DNA from: an uncultured Bacteroidota bacterium
GTDB lineage: Bacteria > Bacteroidota > Bacteroidia > Flavobacteriales > Schleiferiaceae
DNA: 12,139 nucleotides
Assembly: GCA_913056475.1 (NCBI GenBank)
Contig: CAJXMS010000039.1
Span: forward strand, 1 to 12,139
Direction of reading: 5' to 3'
Part shown: positions 1 to 6,020 of the stretch, one piece after another
Numbering within the stretch: position 1 is the first letter of the stretch
Layout of the letters: each line of letters begins with the position of its first letter
Program-made: the position numbers and the translations under genes
Notes under the pieces: model-generated
The model's database searches: none
Seen by the model: only the letters and a program-made list of their open reading frames with translations
Told to the model about the DNA's origin: nothing

Positions 1-713
1 GCGTGCTCTCCAAGCGCGACCTCATGGTCATAGACCTCATCGCGCACAACGATTGGGAGCGCCCCATCTACTTCAGCGTTACCGTAGGAAACAGCTCCAA
101 GAGCTACTTCTGGCTGGACGACTACTTCCGCCTGGAAGGTCTGGCTTACCGCTATGTACCCGTCCGCCACCCGCGCAAGAAAAAAGACCCGGACTTCGGC
201 AAGGTGGCCACCGATATCATGTACGAAAACCTCATGGAGGACTTTCACTTCGAGAACATGGGTCAACTCGACAACTACATGGACGAAACCAACCGTCGAG
301 TGACCTTCAACCTGCGAAATATTTACGGCCGCCTGGGCAAGGAACTCGCTAAAGAAGGCCGCAACGAGAAGGCCATCGAAGTATTGGACCGGGCCATGGA
401 ATACATGCCCGAAGAGAAATTCGCTTTCGATTACTTTGCCATGAACCTCCTCAGAGGCTACTACATGGCCGGCGCCAAGGAAAAAGCGGATGCCCTGGTC
501 GAAAAATTCGCTTCCCGCCTGGAAGAAGAACTGGCTTACTATGCCCAGTTTACCGGCCAGGAAAGTAAAATGGTAGCCAGCGACGCCAACGCCGCCGGCA
601 GCTACTTTGGCATGCTGGTGCGCTTAAAAGGCCGCTTTGACGATAAGCAAGGAGGTGCACAGCAAACCGACCTCTTCCAACGTTATATGCAGGCGGTGCA
701 GTCCACCCAGTAA
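1..713 (+). CDS. DUF2723-family membrane protein, C-terminal part (5' end outside window)
   Basis: This is the last ~236 residues of a larger protein; the frame is open to the window edge, so the GTG at position 3 is probably an internal valine. The opening segment (MVIDLIAHNDWERPIYFSVT) matches what I recall of the C-terminal soluble part of Bacteroidota DUF2723 proteins, large multi-membrane proteins that look like glycosyltransferases of the GT-C type. No membrane segment remains in the visible part. Residues ~115-165 contain helix-pair sequence resembling a TPR unit (EKAIEVLDRAMEYMP), and the tail is charged. The gene ends in TAA and is followed 28 bases later by a strong terminator, so it closes its transcription unit. 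The substrate of the full protein cannot be told from here. Family call is from memory of sequence character; the coding call is secure. Confidence 0.72.
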   Translation, partial: VLSKRDLMVIDLIAHNDWERPIYFSVTVGNSSKSYFWLDDYFRLEGLAYRYVPVRHPRKKKDPDFGKVATDIMYENLMEDFHFENMGQLDNYMDETNRRVTFNLRNIYGRLGKELAKEGRNEKAIEVLDRAMEYMPEEKFAFDYFAMNLLRGYYMAGAKEKADALVEKFASRLEEELAYYAQFTGQESKMVASDANAAGSYFGMLVRLKGRFDDKQGGAQQTDLFQRYMQAVQSTQ

Positions 714-741
714 CTCCGCTAAGTATCCCAAAATAAATCCG

Positions 742-772
742 GCCCCTTTCCTCCCTGGAAAGGGGCTTTTTT
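742..772 (+). terminator. Rho-independent terminator after the DUF2723 gene
   Basis: A perfect 10-bp stem (GCCCCTTTCC / GGAAAGGGGC) with a 5-base loop (TCCCT) is followed at once by six T residues. It lies 28 bases after the stop codon of the upstream plus-strand gene and separates it from the deacetylase gene. Confidence 0.9.
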
Positions 773-794
773 CATATAGTTCTCCCTGGGGCGC

Positions 795-802
795 TATCTT
801 CG
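795..802 (+). promoter_or_regulatory. Possible -7-like box before the deacetylase gene
   Basis: TATCTTCG differs by one base from the Bacteroidota -7 consensus TAnnTTTG. It sits 8 bases before the ATG at 811, after the terminator of the preceding gene, so a promoter is expected here. A T-rich run 22 bases upstream (the terminator tail) could serve as the -33 region. The start site would fall at or very near the ATG, giving almost no leader. Weak evidence. Confidence 0.25.
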
Positions 803-810
803 TTCCCCCT

Positions 811-1428
811 ATGCGTTGGCTTTTCCCCTTATTATATCCGCAGCGCTGGTGGCGTATGCCGCCCTGCCAGCCGCCCCGTCTTTATCTCACCTTTGATGAT
901 GGGCCCCACCCCAGCATCACCCCCTGGGTACAAGAACAGCTGGCCGCCTACCAGGCACAGGCCACGTTTTTTTGCATCGGCGCCAACGTAGACCGCTACC
1001 CCAACATAATTCACTCCCTGAAAGCAGCAGGCCATGGGCTGGGCCACCACACCCAGCATCACGTCAAAGGCTGGGGCTGCGCCAGCCCCCAGTACAGGGA
1101 GGAAGTGCTCCAGGGCGCGCGCCGCAGCCCCTCCCCCCTCTTCCGGCCGCCTTACGGCAAAATGACCCATCGGCAGGCCCAGACGGTGCAGGAGCTTGGT
1201 TATCAAATTGTGATGTGGGACGTACTTACCCGCGATTACCAACCCCATAGCAGCCCGGAAAGCTGCTGGGCCCATACCCGACCCCTTCTGCGGAATGGCT
1301 CCATCGTAGTCCTTCACGACAGCGAAAAAGCCTGGCCACGCCTAAAAAAGCTCCTGCCCTGGCTCCTGGAATGGGCCGCCCCCACCTATGAGTTCTCTGC
1401 CTTACCCGTCTCTCCTACTTCCCCATAA
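811..1428 (+). CDS. Polysaccharide deacetylase family protein (carbohydrate esterase 4, NodB fold)
   Basis: A 205-residue hydrolase predicted to remove N-acetyl groups from a polysaccharide, using a divalent metal. All NodB motifs are present: TFDDGP at 27-32 (catalytic base Asp29 and metal ligand Asp30), H-T-x-x-H with ligands His80 and His84, FRPPYG at 111-116, MWDVL around 135-139, and VLHD at 167-170 (catalytic His169). The frame is open further upstream to 637, but that part overlaps the preceding gene and the terminator. The ATG at 811 gives the usual N-terminus of the short Bacteroidota forms (MRWLFPLLYP..., about 200 residues). No clear signal peptide or carbohydrate-binding domain is seen, so where it acts is uncertain; an uncleaved N-terminal hydrophobic stretch is short. 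The last 14 bases overlap the 3' end of the convergent TonB receptor gene. The exact substrate (peptidoglycan, chitin-like or exopolysaccharide) is unknown. Confidence 0.88.
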   Translation: MRWLFPLLYPQRWWRMPPCQPPRLYLTFDDGPHPSITPWVQEQLAAYQAQATFFCIGANVDRYPNIIHSLKAAGHGLGHHTQHHVKGWGCASPQYREEVLQGARRSPSPLFRPPYGKMTHRQAQTVQELGYQIVMWDVLTRDYQPHSSPESCWAHTRPLLRNGSIVVLHDSEKAWPRLKKLLPWLLEWAAPTYEFSALPVSPTSP

Positions 1429-3496
1429 CCTTAAGCTCCAATACCAGGTTACGGCCCGGAGAAGCAATCCGGTTGATGCTGGTATGCGGAAAATAGTACT
1501 GGTCCAGCAAATTCCGTCCCGCCAGGGCCAGCTCCCAATCAAAGGACTTTTGCAGGCCCCGATATGCCACTCTGCAGTCGGCCAAGGCGTAGCCAGGCGT
1601 GGCCCGCTCCCGAAAATCGCGGTTGAACCGGCGCTGAGCCAGGGCCCAGCGAAGCTGTCCCCCCACTTGCCAGTGCTCCTTAAAGCTGTAAGCTCCATTG
1701 ACACTTCCCTGTAAAGGCGGCAATAAAGGCGGATATTCGCCATCGCTTAATTGGCCCTGATTCCACTTCAAAGTGCCCCTTAAATTCCAGGCATTCAGCT
1801 GCCATTGCCCCTGCGCCGAAAGGCCCCAAAAAGAAGCCGCTGCTTCATTGGCATACCGTCGTATTCCGCGCGATCGAGCGGTGAGCGGACTCCCCTCTTC
1901 AAAGGCGCCAAAAATGTAGTCCCGGTACGCTTGCCAGTAGGCCTCTCCTTTTACCTGCCCGTTTTTCTGGCGCAGCTTATAGGCCAGCGCATAAGTAGCC
2001 AGGCGTTCCGGACGTAAATCAGGATTGCCCAGATAATCGTAACCATCTGCGGCATTGAAGAGATAGTAGCCGTAGCGCTCCGGCGTAGTGGGGCCCCGCA
2101 GGCCATAACTAAAAGAAGCCTCCAGGCTTTGCCGTGCGCCCAGGTCACGTCCCATCTTTATGCCCAGCTGCGGCAGCAGCACCCGGCGAGGCTCCTCAAC
2201 TTCATAGCCTTGTGCTTCCCATTGCCGCTGACCGTTAGCGCTACTCACCCGGGTTTCCTCTCCCCCCAGCCGCAGGGAATTGTCAAGATACCACCGCTTC
2301 AATTTCCACTGGTGAGTCAGGGCCAGCGCCGCTCCACTGAGGCGGGCATCTGGCCAGGTAAGCATAAACATGGAAGGCTCTCCTTCCGGGTACATGGTCA
2401 TCTCTGCCCGGCGGTAGTTGTGGTAGAGCTCCGCCTGGGCTTTGAGCTGATGCTGGCCCAGCGACCATTGGCCCGTCCGCGCGTTAAGCCCGTAAGTACG
2501 GCTCCAGCCCGGCATATCCATATGCATGGGCACATGGGGGCGCTGGGTATCATCCATCTCGTGAAAAATGTCGTTAAAGTACACCTTCACGCGGCCTCCG
2601 GCAAAAGGCCCCCAGTTCCGGCTACTCAAATAGCTTATACTGCTTATCACGCCCCGGGCCAGTCCCACGTCCATGGGAAGGGAAGGATAGCCCACATCTA
2701 CCGCCCGGTCGTATACCACCTGCGCCTGGAGCTTATCTTGAGGGCTCAGGCGGTACACACCACTCAAGGCCCAGTTCTGTTTTTCATACTGGGTAAAATC
2801 CACTTTTTGGCCCCGGCCATCGATATAAGGAGTCCTCTTTTGCCAGCTGCCGTTAAGGCGCACCGCCCAGTTTTGCTTTCGGCGTTCCAGGTTCATCATA
2901 GCCTGCGCCCCGCCGCCGTTGGTCTGTCCTCTAAGGCCCGCATTCCACCGCCACTCCGGGCGTTTGCCCAGGCGCGCCCGGGCCGTTTTCAGGTTAACCG
3001 CCCCCGCTTGCCCACTTTGCAGGGCCCCTTCGGTCGGATCTTGCAGAGCAATTTCCGCCAGATTATTGGTAGCCACGTAGGAGCTCGGCGGGTCCATTCG
3101 GTCCGTACAGGCCATGTACACGCGCATCCCATCCACGCGCACCTGGGTCCGGTTACCGCTCTGGCCGCGGTACATCAGCTCGCGAGCATAGGGCCCCCGT
3201 GCCACCAAGTTAATGGGTGCCAGGGCCTTAAGCTTATCTTCCAGACCGTAGCGAAACGCATGCTGGGCTACGGCGTTCTTTACCCGCTCCTCCAGGATTA
3301 GCACCTCGGTCAGGTCTTCATGCCGGTCCAGTACGTCAGTGGTATCGGGCGATTGTGCCAGGCCCGCAGCGCCCGCTGCCAGCAGCAGCACGGCCAGCGG
3401 TATTTTTAGGCCTGCGGCCAAAAGAGAAACCGGCCGCTTAGCAAGATCATTCGAGGAATTATCCCCTTTCAAAACTTTCCCCATTTTTATCCGCAT
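1415..3496 (-). CDS. TonB-dependent outer-membrane receptor, OprC/NosA copper-receptor type
   Basis: A predicted outer-membrane importer driven by TonB. From the ATG at 3496 it has 693 residues: a positively charged N-region, a hydrophobic signal core (~31-45) with likely cleavage after Ala47, a plug domain (~60-170), and a barrel ending in a typical terminal strand (NLVLELKV). In the plug, ACTDRMDPPSSY places Cys130 and Met134 in a CxxxM; in the barrel, FHEMDD places His312 and Met314 in an HxM. These are the two halves of the copper site known from Pseudomonas OprC, and the flanking PSLPMD stretch also fits that family. More possible ligands follow: His321, Met324, His325, Met326, Met328, and Met366/368/376/378. 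No carboxypeptidase-like N-terminal domain of the SusC type is present. A GTG at 3526 would add 10 residues but lies inside an RNA hairpin; ATG 3484 is another option. The gene follows a Met/His-rich lipoprotein gene. Copper as substrate is inferred from motifs. Confidence 0.88.
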   Translation of the reverse strand: MRIKMGKVLKGDNSSNDLAKRPVSLLAAGLKIPLAVLLLAAGAAGLAQSPDTTDVLDRHEDLTEVLILEERVKNAVAQHAFRYGLEDKLKALAPINLVARGPYARELMYRGQSGNRTQVRVDGMRVYMACTDRMDPPSSYVATNNLAEIALQDPTEGALQSGQAGAVNLKTARARLGKRPEWRWNAGLRGQTNGGGAQAMMNLERRKQNWAVRLNGSWQKRTPYIDGRGQKVDFTQYEKQNWALSGVYRLSPQDKLQAQVVYDRAVDVGYPSLPMDVGLARGVISSISYLSSRNWGPFAGGRVKVYFNDIFHEMDDTQRPHVPMHMDMPGWSRTYGLNARTGQWSLGQHQLKAQAELYHNYRRAEMTMYPEGEPSMFMLTWPDARLSGAALALTHQWKLKRWYLDNSLRLGGEETRVSSANGQRQWEAQGYEVEEPRRVLLPQLGIKMGRDLGARQSLEASFSYGLRGPTTPERYGYYLFNAADGYDYLGNPDLRPERLATYALAYKLRQKNGQVKGEAYWQAYRDYIFGAFEEGSPLTARSRGIRRYANEAAASFWGLSAQGQWQLNAWNLRGTLKWNQGQLSDGEYPPLLPPLQGSVNGAYSFKEHWQVGGQLRWALAQRRFNRDFRERATPGYALADCRVAYRGLQKSFDWELALAGRNLLDQYYFPHTSINRIASPGRNLVLELKVMGK

Positions 3497-3509
3497 TTTC
3501 AGACCATAA

Positions 3510-3550
3510 GCGGCAAGCCCGGCCACCTTGAAGAGGTAACCGGGTGCCGC
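3510..3550 (-). promoter_or_regulatory. Nested GC-rich hairpin just before the TonB receptor start
   Basis: Read on the minus strand, GCGGCA pairs with TGCCGC (6 bp), directly inside it CCCGG pairs with CCGGG (5 bp), and inside that ACC pairs with GGT around a TCTTCAA loop. Only a 2-base bulge and a TT/GG internal loop interrupt it. It fills most of the gap between the lipoprotein stop (3572) and the receptor ATG (3496), ending 13 bases before that ATG. No T-run follows, so it is not a standard terminator. It may set message stability or translation of the receptor; its role is inferred. Confidence 0.55.
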
Positions 3551-3571
3551 CTATTTATTGGTGAAAGCCTC

Positions 3572-4408
3572 TTAGAGGGTAATATCAAACCAGCTATCCC
3601 CAGCCAGGGTATCGCCCTCGCTGGTGAGCACATCCGTATGAACGCGCCATAGCCCAGACATGGTAAAGTTTACCTCGCCTTCGTAATGACCCGGTGCTAT
3701 TTCACTCGGCATTACATTATTGGGAGAACCGTGGCCCATGCTGGGCATCCGGGGTTCGATAGCTACTTCCAGGCCGGTAGCGGCCGGCAAGTTCATCATG
3801 CTTTCGCGTTGGTATACCATTACACTGTAGGGATTGAGCCCCAGCTCAGGGGCCCGAGGGGCCCGTAGCGCCACAAAATAACCGGTCCCGCTAGTATCGG
3901 TAAAGCTAAAGAGCCGGGCCGGCTCAGCTGCTTCTACGGTGATATCTGTCTCTAAGGTATCAGGTAGAGCCAGGTCTGGTACTTCCAAAACAACCTTCAT
4001 AGTCCAGCGCCCCGTACTGGTACTGGGCATTATGAAGGTAGCTGATCCGGCAAAAGCATTAAGATCGGCGTCATACTGGGGTTGCTCTACCGGGGTGGTA
4101 TGCATCATGCTGCCCATGTCCATCATCGGCAGGAACTTTACCGTTGCATCACTAACGAGGTTGCCGCTACCGCTGCGCACCCGGAGGGCCAGGCGGTTGT
4201 AGCCCACAAAATAGGCTTGAGGGCTGTATACCTCTACTTCATAGCCCGCATCGGAAGATAAATTGTGGCGCAATTGGTAACCTTCCACGCCGGCGTTTAC
4301 CGGCGGGGTTTCCTCCTGCTCGTTGTCATCATCACAACTACTCAGGAAAAGCAGGGAAAAACTTAGAAGGAGAAAAGGGGTTTTACTTAAAATTGAAAAG
4401 GGTTTCAT
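3572..4408 (-). CDS. Met/His-rich lipoprotein with two YtkA-like domains, probable copper-binding partner
   Basis: A 278-residue lipoprotein: hydrophobic signal segment 10-22, lipobox LSSC with Cys25, then an acidic run (DDDNEQEE). An acidic stretch right after the lipid Cys is known in some Bacteroidota as a signal for export to the cell surface. Two beta-sandwich repeats follow. Domain 1 (~45-160) carries a Met/His cluster M95 M96 D97 M98 G S M101 M102 H103. Domain 2 (~165-278) has the YtkA-like pattern RMPSMGHG (Met221, Met224, His226), Met233, then GHYEGEVNFTMSGLWRV. Both repeats share a strand near FIMPSTSTGRWTM / FTMSGLWRV. Met and His clusters of this kind bind copper in CopC-like and related proteins. 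The gene lies between the Cys-motif protein and the copper-type TonB receptor, which supports a role in catching copper and passing it to the receptor. It has no enzyme motif. Copper binding is inferred. Confidence 0.82.
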   Translation of the reverse strand: MKPFSILSKTPFLLLSFSLLFLSSCDDDNEQEETPPVNAGVEGYQLRHNLSSDAGYEVEVYSPQAYFVGYNRLALRVRSGSGNLVSDATVKFLPMMDMGSMMHTTPVEQPQYDADLNAFAGSATFIMPSTSTGRWTMKVVLEVPDLALPDTLETDITVEAAEPARLFSFTDTSGTGYFVALRAPRAPELGLNPYSVMVYQRESMMNLPAATGLEVAIEPRMPSMGHGSPNNVMPSEIAPGHYEGEVNFTMSGLWRVHTDVLTSEGDTLAGDSWFDITL

Positions 4409-4448
4409 AATCGTCGGATTTTATTGAGTTTAGAACAAGAGAGGGGGA

Positions 4449-4519
4449 ATGAGGATACACACCTCATCCGCGGCGGCCTAAGACCGCCCACTTTTATCCC
4501 CAAGCGCATAGGCGCTTGG
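4449..4519 (-). promoter_or_regulatory. Three tandem hairpins between the Cys-motif gene and the lipoprotein gene
   Basis: The 115-base gap holds three stem-loops in a row. 4500-4519: CCAAGCGC / GCGCTTGG, 8 bp perfect, 4-base loop, starting 4 bases after the upstream stop. 4472-4488: 7 bp including one G-U pair, 3-base loop. 4449-4467: ATGAGG / CCTCAT, 6 bp, 7-base loop. None has a following T-run on the minus strand, so readthrough is expected. They may tune the message level of the two halves of the operon; function unknown. Confidence 0.45.
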
Positions 4520-4523
4520 CTAT

Positions 4524-4898
4524 CTAAACCCACCGACGGGGCGGAGGCGTGGGAACCTCTCGCATACCCGGAGTCAGTCCAAAAACCCGGTCGATTGCAT
4601 AAGCCGGAGAGGGCTTGGGATCGGTTAGAAGAGGCCCGGGTTGCCCCTGAAAGAATAGATCAGGAGAGGGAACAAATACGGGCAGTTGCTCCGGGGCGGG
4701 CTTTTGCTCAGCTGGTGCCAGCATTTCGGCCAGCTGGCACTTTCCATCGCAATGCAGTTCAGGCCGCTCCTGATTTTCGCAAAGCACATTCGCGAAATAA
4801 TCAAACTGCCATTGATAATAGCCATAAACGGCACTGTTGTACACTTGCCCCATGAGCAAGAACAATCCCATTATGATACTGGCTATTCGCAAAAGCAT
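4524..4898 (-). CDS. Small membrane-anchored protein with a CX9CX3C motif, uncharacterised
   Basis: A 124-residue protein of no named family. Residues ~1-22 form a hydrophobic N-terminal segment (signal or anchor). An aromatic stretch YGYYQWQFDYF leads into NVLCENQERPELHCDGKCQLAEML, where Cys40, Cys50 and Cys54 form CX9CX3C. The C-terminal half (62-124) is proline-rich and looks unstructured. I recall small Bacteroidota proteins with the same LCEN...P-L-C-GKC-L core, often beside copper- or TonB-related genes, but that is memory, not a search result. The three Cys plus His49 could hold a metal or form a disulfide; if the first segment is a membrane anchor, the motif faces the periplasm. It lies 77 bases after thioredoxin and 115 bases before the lipoprotein gene, same strand. 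An ATG at 4871 is an alternative start if transcription begins close to 4898. Confidence 0.72.
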   Translation of the reverse strand: MLLRIASIIMGLFLLMGQVYNSAVYGYYQWQFDYFANVLCENQERPELHCDGKCQLAEMLAPAEQKPAPEQLPVFVPSPDLFFQGQPGPLLTDPKPSPAYAIDRVFGLTPGMREVPTPPPRRWV

Positions 4899-4902
4899 AT
4901 TA

Positions 4903-4910
4903 CAAATTTA
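4903..4910 (-). promoter_or_regulatory. Bacteroidota -7-like box before the copper-type genes
   Basis: On the minus strand TAAATTTG is an exact fit to TAnnTTTG. A T-rich block ending TTTTCG lies 17 bases upstream where a -33 element would be expected. Transcription would start very close to the ATG at 4898, implying a nearly leaderless message or use of the ATG at 4871. Together with the weak terminator just upstream it suggests that the Cys-motif, lipoprotein and receptor genes can be transcribed apart from the thioredoxin group. Confidence 0.4.
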
Positions 4911-4927
4911 CTCATTCCATTCTGACG

Positions 4928-4951
4928 AAAAAAAACTGCCATAAATCAGTT
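4928..4951 (-). terminator. Weak possible terminator after thioredoxin
   Basis: On the minus strand AACTG pairs with CAGTT (5 bp, 8-base loop), followed by six further T residues. The stem is short and not GC-rich, so termination would be partial. It lies 24 bases after the thioredoxin stop. Confidence 0.3.
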
Positions 4952-4975
4952 AGCAAACCGCCCGTGAAGCGCCTT

Positions 4976-5281
4976 TTAATGGGCCGCTAAAAGTGGCTCC
5001 AGCTGCTTTACCAGGTCGCTGGCGGAAGCCACGCCACTGCGGCGGAACTTCTGCTCCCCTTTTTGATAGATCATCAAAGTAGGCACCCCGGCTATGTTCA
5101 GGCGTTGGGCCAGCGATTGATTTTGATCTACATCTATTTTGATCACGTTTACCCGGTCGCCCAACTTTTTCTTCACCTCTTGAAGTATGGGCGGTACCAT
5201 TTTGCAGGGGCCGCACCAGTCGGCGTAAAAATCTATCAAAACCGGCTTATCCGATTGGGTTAAATCCTTGAAACTTGCCAT
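4976..5281 (-). CDS. Thioredoxin, cytoplasmic
   Basis: A 101-residue single-domain thioredoxin, about the usual length. It reduces protein disulfides through the active site WCGPC (22-26; Cys23 and Cys26). The cis-proline loop is GVPT with Pro67, and the FYADWC start and TLMIYQKGE strand are standard. No signal peptide is present, so it works in the cytoplasm. It begins 3 bases after the stop of the lipoprotein rhodanese gene, so it is almost surely translated from the same message. The pairing with two rhodaneses suggests it reduces persulfides or disulfides formed in sulfur transfer; that job is inferred. Many Bacteroidota have several thioredoxins, so the symbol trxA is not given. Confidence 0.93.
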   Translation of the reverse strand: MASFKDLTQSDKPVLIDFYADWCGPCKMVPPILQEVKKKLGDRVNVIKIDVDQNQSLAQRLNIAGVPTLMIYQKGEQKFRRSGVASASDLVKQLEPLLAAH

Positions 5282-5284
5282 GGT

Positions 5285-5698
5285 CTAAGGTTCTTTTTTT
5301 AAGGGGAGGCCTTGCTCATTCCAGGCGGCCACGCCCCCCTTCAGGTCATAGACTTTCTCAAAACCCATTTGGCGCATCATCTGCACCGCTTTGCCACTGC
5401 GCCCGCCGCTGTGGCAGTACACCAGATAGGACTTATCCTTGGGCAGTTTTTCAATCTCCTTTTGGAAATCCTCCTGGTAAAAGTCTACCAGCCGGGCCTC
5501 CTGGAGGTGGCCGTTGTTGTATTCCCGCGGCGTGCGGACGTCCAGGAGTACCATATTGGGGTGCTCCTGAAGCTCTTTTTGCGCTTTTTGGGGCGGTAGT
5601 GGAGTGGCGGCCCCTTCCTCCGTTGCGCCTGATTGGGCACAGGCGCCCAGGGTAAGGATTAGGCTGGCACTGAGAATTGTGGTTTTGATACGCATCAT
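5285..5698 (-). CDS. Rhodanese-like lipoprotein (exported single-domain sulfurtransferase)
   Basis: 137 residues. A hydrophobic signal (6-18) ends in the lipobox LGAC with Cys20, so the protein is predicted to be lipid-anchored outside the cytoplasm. A short linker leads into one rhodanese domain (~38-135): LLDVRTPREYNNGHL (51-65) is the substrate-side motif and CHSGGRS (95-101) the active-site loop, with Cys95 carrying the persulfide. The domain ends in the usual GFEKVYDLKGGVAAWNEQGLP. It sits between a cytoplasmic rhodanese and thioredoxin with only 3-base gaps on each side, so the three form an operon. The sulfur donor and acceptor are unknown. An exported rhodanese beside copper-type genes may deal with thiols or persulfides in the periplasm; this is inference. 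Confidence 0.9.
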   Translation of the reverse strand: MMRIKTTILSASLILTLGACAQSGATEEGAATPLPPQKAQKELQEHPNMVLLDVRTPREYNNGHLQEARLVDFYQEDFQKEIEKLPKDKSYLVYCHSGGRSGKAVQMMRQMGFEKVYDLKGGVAAWNEQGLPLKKEP

Positions 5699-5701
5699 AT
5701 C

Positions 5702-5974
5702 TTACATTTTATGCACTAAAACGTCGCCAATGCCTCCAGCATTATGCACTTCGTCTACGCCGTTTTGCTTAAGCCAGTTTTTGGCCTGTTCACTGCGATT
5801 CCCACTCCGGCAAAACACCACCACGGGACCTTGGTGCTCCTTAAACGTCGCCAGGTTTTCGGGTACCGTGTCCAGGGGAATGTTTTCCGCGCCCGGCACA
5901 CTCTGTTCGGCTACCTCAGCAGGGGTGCGTACGTCTACCAGTAAGGTGTCGTTTCCGTTGATTATGTCTTGCAT
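5702..5974 (-). CDS. Rhodanese-like protein, cytoplasmic (GlpE/PspE-size single domain)
   Basis: 90 residues from the ATG at 5974. One rhodanese domain: LLVDVRTPAEVAEQSVPGA (11-29) and the active loop CRSGNRS (55-61) with catalytic Cys55. It ends early after the last helix (GIGDVLVHKM), as in minimal single-domain rhodaneses. There is no signal peptide. The frame stays open to 6067, but that extension runs through two promoter-like boxes and has no homology signal; MQDIINGNDTLLVDVR is the usual start. First gene of a three-gene operon (rhodanese, lipoprotein rhodanese, thioredoxin) with 3-base spacing to the next gene. Confidence 0.9.
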   Translation of the reverse strand: MQDIINGNDTLLVDVRTPAEVAEQSVPGAENIPLDTVPENLATFKEHQGPVVVFCRSGNRSEQAKNWLKQNGVDEVHNAGGIGDVLVHKM

Positions 5975-5998
5975 TGCTAACGTCTGTTTTGGGTTTAA

Positions 5999-6020
5999 CA
6001 AATTTACGAATACAAAGGTA
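5999..6020 (-). promoter_or_regulatory. Two promoter-like -7 boxes before the rhodanese operon
   Basis: On the minus strand TACCTTTG (6020-6013) and TAAATTTG (6006-5999) both fit TAnnTTTG exactly. They lie 39 and 25 bases before the ATG at 5974, giving leaders of roughly 18-33 bases. No clear -33 TTTG at the right distance was found for either. They are the best promoter candidates for this operon. Confidence 0.45.

Noticed and set aside
637..810. Longer N-terminus for the polysaccharide deacetylase
   Set aside because: It overlaps the preceding gene and reads through a strong terminator; family members begin near 811.
2129..3301. Long plus-strand open frame of 390 codons
   Set aside because: It is antisense to the TonB receptor gene; the His/Pro/Leu-rich content is typical of an antisense frame and no family is recognised.
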